Positions 14,601 to 17,518 of a stretch of DNA of 17,518 bases are shown piece by piece. Location of the stretch: positions 1 to 17,518 of the forward strand of contig NZ_JAUNEC010000037.1 of the NCBI RefSeq assembly GCF_030525755.1, in the 5' to 3' direction. This DNA is from Alysiella sp. (GTDB lineage Bacteria > Pseudomonadota > Gammaproteobacteria > Burkholderiales > Neisseriaceae). The translations under genes were made by a program, and so were the position numbers. The notes below the pieces were generated by a model. The model was not told where the DNA came from. It did no database searches and was given only the letters and a program-made list of their open reading frames with translations. Every line of letters begins with the position of its first letter. Positions within the stretch are counted from its first letter, which is position 1.

Positions 14601-15129
14601 AGGGGCTTTGGTGAAAGCGGTGCGGGTGGAGGATGTACAGAAATCAGGTGTGATGGTACGCAAAGACCATGACGGTATCGCACGCGGTATTGCCGATAAT
14701 GCCACGATGGTGCGGGTGGATGTGTTTGGCAAAGGTGGCAAGAATTATCTGGTGCCTGTGTATGCTTGGCAGGTGGCACAGGGGATTTTGCCGAATCGGG
14801 CGGTGGTGGCAAATAAAGATGAAGCCGATTGGGATTTAATAGATGACGGCTTTATTTTCCGTTTTGCTTTGTATCCAAATGATTTGGTCAAAGTAGTAAC
14901 CAAAAAAGAAGAATTTTTTGGTTACTATGTTGGATTAGATAGAGCAACAGGTGCGATTACTCTTAAAGAGCATGATACGGATAAACGTAAAGGTAAAGAT
15001 GGCATTCACCGCAGTATTGGAGTAAAAACTGTTACTGTCTTTGAAAAATACCAAGTCGATGTTCTGGGCAAAGAAATTCGTCGCTGCAAACCCGAAAAAC
15101 GCCCTGAATTAAAACGCAAGAAGAAATAG
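11698..15129 (+). CDS. cas9: CRISPR-associated endonuclease Cas9, type II-C, with an enlarged REC lobe
   Basis: An RNA-guided DNA nuclease of 1143 residues, about 60 longer than N. meningitidis Cas9 (1082). RuvC-I is YILGLDLGIASVGW with Asp14; an arginine-rich bridge helix follows (about 60-87). RuvC-II is HIETARELGKSF with Glu576. The HNH domain has AEIDHALPFSRTWDD with His660 and SENQKKRNQTPYEY. RuvC-III is NDRHHALDAIVVA with His795 and Asp798. The wedge and PAM-interacting part begins near APNRKMSGQGH and ends basic. All catalytic residues are present, so both strands should be cut. The extra length is a tandem repeat: residues 275-339 and 340-404 align without gaps at a 65-residue offset. 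Three exact DUS lie in frame (each RLPE). Two adjacent ATGs (11698, 11701) follow GGGAGA; the first is used. A terminator follows. The set tracrRNA, cas9, cas1, cas2 without csn2 or cas4 defines type II-C. Confidence 0.98.
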   Translation: MMKQKSQKYILGLDLGIASVGWACVWVNEDEHPIGLLDCGVRAFERAEVPKTGDSLAKARREARSVRRLIRRRAHRLLRLRRLLKREGVLTATDFGQNGLPENLPIDAWGLRVAGLDRKLAPKEWAAVLLHLVKHRGYLSQRKSELQTADAELGRLLAGVAENHKLLSGSPELYRSAAELAVKHFAAQNGHMRNKGGDYSHTFNRLDLQKELHLLFEKQREFGNPFATPELEKQVDDLLMTQRSALQGDAVLKMLGKCTFESSEFKAAKNTYSAERFIWLTKLNNLRILHDGEERALNEHERHDLLNEPYIKSKLTYAQARKILRLSENAIFKGLRYDTECFVSLAELDNLLIIKNNEERSLNDEERKLLLEVLGKKDRLSDKQVWKILKLPKNANLKGMRYINNEEIVEKAENGTLMEMKAYHKIRKVLEDAGLTGEWENRIRNPEILDAIGTAFSLYKTDKDIQAALAAFRLPENVLDALLKGLNFDKFIELSLAALGKILPLMEQGKRYDEACAEIYGDHYGIKNSRPQILLKEKIPADKIRNPVVLRSLTQARKVINEIIRRYGSPVRVHIETARELGKSFKERKEIEKQQENNRKERERAVELFREKFPYFVGEPKYNDILKMRLYEQQQGKCLYSGLPLDLHRLPEKGYAEIDHALPFSRTWDDSLNNKVLVLGSENQKKRNQTPYEYLGGAENSEVWREFLARLSGCRFPFAKKQRILTTKLDEEGFKARNLNDTRYVARFMCQFVEENLHLTGSGKRRVFASNGQITAMLRGLWGLKKVREDNDRHHALDAIVVACSTVSMQQKITKAMQGREVLETIDTETGEVKTRIPQPWDFFRQEVMLRVFSDNPCKELAEKLNSRPQAVHEFVKPLFVSRAPNRKMSGQGHLETIKSAKRLPENISVVKKPLTALKLKDIEKIVGYPNREPALYEALRERLERFKDEPAKAFAEPFYKPAKNGGQGALVKAVRVEDVQKSGVMVRKDHDGIARGIADNATMVRVDVFGKGGKNYLVPVYAWQVAQGILPNRAVVANKDEADWDLIDDGFIFRFALYPNDLVKVVTKKEEFFGYYVGLDRATGAITLKEHDTDKRKGKDGIHRSIGVKTVTVFEKYQVDVLGKEIRRCKPEKRPELKRKKK
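13114..13125 (+). repeat. DNA uptake sequence in cas9
   Basis: Exact AGGCTGCCTGAA, in codon frame, encoding RLPE in FRLPENVLD. The preceding TTC extends it into a near-palindrome. Confidence 0.85.
13642..13653 (+). repeat. DNA uptake sequence in cas9
   Basis: Exact AGGCTGCCTGAA, in codon frame, encoding RLPE in LHRLPEKGYAEIDH, only eight residues before the HNH catalytic His660. Confidence 0.85.
14404..14415 (+). repeat. DNA uptake sequence in cas9
   Basis: Exact AGGCTGCCTGAA, in codon frame, encoding RLPE in AKRLPENISVV, shortly after the APNRKMSGQGH motif. Confidence 0.85.
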
Positions 15130-15133
15130 TATC

Positions 15134-15166
15134 AACGGCTGCGCCTTAATTGGCGTAGCCGTTTTT
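15134..15166 (+). terminator. Rho-independent terminator after cas9
   Basis: A 12-bp GC-rich stem (15134-15145 with 15152-15163, one G-T pair, six-base loop) followed by a T-run. It begins 4 bp after the cas9 stop. cas1-cas2 would then need read-through or a promoter in the 61 bp that remain. Confidence 0.85.
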
Positions 15167-15187
15167 GTATGGGCAGCCAAACCTTAT

Positions 15188-15206
15188 TTTTCAGGCAGCC
15201 TGAAAA
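15188..15206. repeat. Palindromic double DUS upstream of cas1
   Basis: Two 9-bp arms around one A, holding an exact DUS on the minus strand (15190-15201). It has the same overlapped double form as at 2528-2550. It lies 21 bp before the cas1 start. Confidence 0.8.
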
Positions 15207-15227
15207 CCGAATCATTGGGAGAAAAAC

Positions 15228-16133
15228 ATGACTTGGCGCAGCATTGTCATCAGCAAACCTGCTCGGCTGTCTTTGCAAAACCGCCATTTGCTGATTAAAC
15301 AAGAAGATGAAATTACCGTGCCGTTGGAAGACATTGCCGTGATGGTAATTGAAGCGCGTGAAGTGGTGCTGACCGCGCCACTATTATCGGCTTTGGCGCA
15401 AAATGGGATTACTTTGCTCACTTGCGATGAACAATTTTTGCCGTGCGGACAATGGTTGCCGTTTGCCCAATATCATCGCTGCCTGAAAATTTTAAAGCTG
15501 CAAATCAATCAAAGCCTGCCGCAGAAAAAACAATTGTGGCAGCAAATTGTGAAACAAAAAATCCGCAATCAGGCATGGCTGCTGGATTACAGCGGGCACG
15601 ATATTGCCGCAAGCCGTCTGAAAGTATTGGCTGACGGTGTGAAATCGGGCGACAAAACCTTTCACGAAAGCCAAGCAGCGGCGTTGTATTTTCCGCTGTT
15701 GTTTGGCGATGGTTTTACGCGCGGTCAGGAAAATTCCGCCAATGGCTGCCTGAATTATGGGTACAGCATTACTCGTTCGGCGATTGCGCGTGCGTTGGTG
15801 CAATACGGTTTTCATCCTGCTTTGGGTGTGCATCATTGCAGCGAATTGAATGCCTTTAATTTGGCAGACGATTTGATTGAGCCGTATCGTATATTGGTGG
15901 ATTTATTTGTTTTTGAACACAAAAACAGGCTACCTGAAGACTTGGATACCGCTTGGAAAAGCCGTTTGGTGGCTTTGTTGCACCATCAGATAAAGTTGGA
16001 CGGCAAAACATACAGCGTATTGGCAGCGATTGACCGCACGGTGCAGTCGCTTCAGGTAGCCTTAACACAGAGTGATGCTGCTTTGTTGAAGCTGCCTGAA
16101 ATGTTGCCTTTGAAGGTGCAGGGTTATGAGTGA
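15228..16133 (+). CDS. cas1: CRISPR-associated integrase Cas1 (type II)
   Basis: A 301-residue Cas1, the catalytic subunit of the Cas1-Cas2 integrase that inserts new spacers at the leader end of the array. The three metal ligands of the family appear at the usual spacing: Glu147 in FHESQAAALYF, His203 in GVHHCSELNAF and Glu218 in LADDLIEPYR. The N-terminal beta-sheet domain (about 1-80) opens with WRSIVISKPARLSLQNRHLLI, typical of type II Cas1. GGGAGA lies upstream of the ATG. Its stop overlaps the start of cas2 by eight bases, so the two are translationally coupled. It follows the cas9 terminator, so expression independent of cas9 is possible. Length and wording closely follow the meningococcal protein. 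Confidence 0.97.
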   Translation: MTWRSIVISKPARLSLQNRHLLIKQEDEITVPLEDIAVMVIEAREVVLTAPLLSALAQNGITLLTCDEQFLPCGQWLPFAQYHRCLKILKLQINQSLPQKKQLWQQIVKQKIRNQAWLLDYSGHDIAASRLKVLADGVKSGDKTFHESQAAALYFPLLFGDGFTRGQENSANGCLNYGYSITRSAIARALVQYGFHPALGVHHCSELNAFNLADDLIEPYRILVDLFVFEHKNRLPEDLDTAWKSRLVALLHHQIKLDGKTYSVLAAIDRTVQSLQVALTQSDAALLKLPEMLPLKVQGYE

Positions 16134-16452
16134 GGCGAAGTTTATGCGCATCATCGTGTTTTTTGATTTGCCCGTTACCACGGCAGCCAAGCGCAAAGCG
16201 GCGAACCAGTTTCGCCATTTTTTAATTAAAGACGGCTATCAAATGCTGCAATTATCGGTGTATTCACGCATTGTACGCGGCAGAGATGCGTTGCAAAAAC
16301 ACTACACCCGTTTGCAGAAAAACCTGCCCGAAGAGGGGCAAGTACGCTGTTTGGAGGTAACCGAGAAGCAATATGCGGGCATGTTGATGCTGATTGGCGA
16401 GATGAAACCGCGCGAAAAAAAGGTTAATGCCGACCAATTATTGCTGTTTTAG
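16126..16452 (+). CDS. cas2: CRISPR-associated protein Cas2 (type II)
   Basis: A 108-residue Cas2, the central dimer of the spacer integrase. The ferredoxin-fold start FMRIIVFFDLPV carries the conserved Asp14, followed by KRKAANQFRHFLIKDGYQMLQLSVYSRIV and a C-terminus (EKKVNADQLLLF) almost the same as in N. meningitidis Cas2. Its start overlaps the cas1 stop (ATGAGTGA), and the residues MSEAKF before the conserved core match the meningococcal N-terminus, so the first ATG was chosen over the one at 16144. It ends 62 bp before the first CRISPR repeat and is convergent with array transcription. Confidence 0.96.
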   Translation: MSEAKFMRIIVFFDLPVTTAAKRKAANQFRHFLIKDGYQMLQLSVYSRIVRGRDALQKHYTRLQKNLPEEGQVRCLEVTEKQYAGMLMLIGEMKPREKKVNADQLLLF

Positions 16453-16474
16453 GGTGATTTTTTGCCGAAGAAAA

Positions 16475-16509
16475 AGCCTGAAACCCCGATGAGAAAAGGG
16501 TTTCAGGCT
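16475..16509 (-). terminator. Terminator of the CRISPR array transcripts
   Basis: A perfect 12-bp stem (16475-16486 with 16498-16509, 11-base loop). On the minus strand it is followed directly by TTTTTCTTC; on the plus strand GGGG follows and there is no T-run. It therefore ends array transcription rather than the cas operon. It begins 5 bp beyond the last repeat in the transcribed direction. Confidence 0.8.
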
Positions 16510-16514
16510 GGGGT

Positions 16515-17408
16515 ATTGTAACACTACGAGATGAGAGAGGGAGCTACAACAGCTAACCCAAACATTTAACCATAACACAAATTGTAACACTACGAGATGA
16601 GAGAGGGAGCTACAACTGGATTTGAAAGAAAACACGCACACGGTTAATTGTAACACTACGAGATGAGAGAGGGAGCTACAACGATGAACTTACTAGCCCA
16701 AGTGGGGAAAGTATTGTAACACTACGAGATGAGAGAGGGAGCTACAACTGTATATAATCACTACAATTAAATTTCATGATTGTAACACTACGAGATGAGA
16801 GAGGGAGCTACAACCTTGTTCGGTTTGGGCTTCATTCAAATGGTATTGTAACACTACGAGATGAGAGAGGGAGCTACAACTATACACGCATCGCAAACAA
16901 ATTCACAGTTATTGTAACACTACGAGATGAGAGAGGGAGCTACAACTATACACGCATCGCAAACAAATTCACAGTTATTGTAACACTACGAGATGAGAGA
17001 GGGAGCTACAACGCAATGTCCAGCAAAGTGAACGCTGAACAGATTGTAACACTACGAGATGAGAGAGGGAGCTACAACGCAGCTTATTCCTGTTGTAATC
17101 GCTGGGATATTGTAACACTACGAGATGAGAGAGGGAGCTACAACTTTTTCCGCAAGCTATGAATTAAGCCAACGATTGTAACACTACGAGATGAGAGAGG
17201 GAGCTACAACAGCAGCGTAGGCAGCCTGAATGACATCAAAATTGTAACACTACGAGATGAGAGAGGGAGCTACAACTTATTCAGCCAAAACAATAACATC
17301 TTACCCATTGTAACACTACGAGATGAGAGAGGGAGCTACAACTGCCTATGCCACTTGGATTAGCGCAAAATTATTGTAACACTACGAGATGAGAGAGGGA
17401 GCTACAAC
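16515..17408 (-). CRISPR. Type II-C CRISPR array: 14 identical repeats, 13 spacers, each repeat with its own promoter
   Basis: Repeats of 36 bp start at 16515, 16581, 16647, 16713, 16779, 16845, 16911, 16977, 17043, 17109, 17175, 17241, 17307 and 17373, with every spacer exactly 30 bp (period 66). By eye all 14 repeats are identical, including both terminal ones. Transcription is on the minus strand: in that direction the repeat starts GTTGTAGCTCCC and ends GTGTTACAAT, pairs with the tracrRNA, and resembles the N. meningitidis repeat. Its last nine bases TGTTACAAT form an extended -10 box (TG-N-TACAAT), the arrangement known to start each meningococcal crRNA inside its own spacer without processing by RNase III. 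Spacers 16881-16910 and 16947-16976 are identical. The spacer at 17211-17240 contains a 12-mer uptake sequence. No spacer matches another part of this window by eye. Confidence 0.99.
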
Positions 17409-17441
17409 TTTGAACGAGAGTCATAACCTTGTTTTTGCATT

Positions 17442-17471
17442 ATTATAGTGTATTAAAATAAAAATTCCCAA
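17442..17471 (-). promoter_or_regulatory. CRISPR leader promoter
   Basis: On the minus strand TTGGGA (17466-17471), an 18-bp spacer and a perfect TATAAT (17442-17447). It would start transcription near 17435, about 27 bp before the first repeat. The 110 bp from 17409 to the window end are AT-rich, hold no gene, and by position are the array leader. Confidence 0.6.
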
Positions 17472-17518
17472 GCCACCCAACATTTCAAGCTCAAAATGTC
17501 ATACTCAATAGAATTACG

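Noticed and set aside
16776..17162. An open frame of 128 codons across the array, repeating IVTLRDERGSYN
   Set aside because: It is the translation of CRISPR repeats. The frame stays open because repeat plus spacer is 66 bp, a multiple of three. There is no ribosome site and it runs antisense to the array.
1..17518. tRNA or rRNA genes, complete insertion sequences, integrase genes or prophage
   Set aside because: No cloverleaf-like segment, rRNA stretch, transposase or phage gene was recognised on either strand.
16453..17518. An anti-CRISPR or accessory cas gene near the array
   Set aside because: No open frame with a start signal other than array shadows exists here; csn2 and cas4 are absent.

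Overview
The window is a chromosomal segment from a naturally transformable member of the Neisseriaceae, most like Simonsiella and its relatives (Alysiella, Conchiformibius). The main reason is the DNA uptake sequence (DUS) dialect: the 12-mer AGGCTGCCTGAA (the Simonsiella-type dialect) occurs exactly at least a dozen times, often as inverted pairs at gene ends. Proteins such as HemO, PetABC, Cas9 and Cas2 also read like diverged Neisseria proteins. The species cannot be fixed from sequence alone.

Layout. 1-233: 3' end of mfd (+). 254-520: a decayed remnant of a small protein tyrosine phosphatase-like gene. 608-4033, minus strand: hscA (Fe-S chaperone), an HpaC-like flavin reductase and nnrD (NAD(P)HX repair). 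4352-5818, plus strand: a PlsC-like acyltransferase and heme oxygenase hemO, the latter behind a Fur-like site. 5989-8740, minus strand: the complete petABC operon (Rieske protein, cytochrome b, cytochrome c1 of the bc1 complex). 9163-11362, plus strand: rng (RNase G) and a small lipoprotein of unknown function. 11376-11445: a 70-bp near-perfect hairpin element resembling the ends of a Correia-type MITE.

11466-17518 is a complete type II-C CRISPR-Cas locus. It holds tracrRNA (minus strand, behind a near-consensus promoter), cas9 (1143 aa, divergent from tracrRNA), a strong terminator, cas1 and cas2 (8-nt overlap), an array terminator, and an array of 14 identical 36-bp repeats with 13 spacers of 30 bp. 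The array is read on the minus strand, towards cas2, and is preceded by a leader with its own promoter. As in Neisseria meningitidis, every repeat ends in an extended -10 box, so each crRNA can have its own promoter.

The class of system is known, but several details are unusual. Cas9 carries a 65-residue tandem duplication in its recognition lobe. The tracrRNA contains a complete 12-mer DUS in the Simonsiella dialect where the meningococcal tracrRNA contains the meningococcal DUS. cas9 carries three exact DUS, all in the same reading frame and all encoding Arg-Leu-Pro-Glu. One spacer contains a 12-mer identical to the Kingella-type DUS, which suggests that the system samples DNA from related transformable bacteria. 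Elsewhere the whole petB-petC gap is a DUS that doubles as the ribosome binding site.
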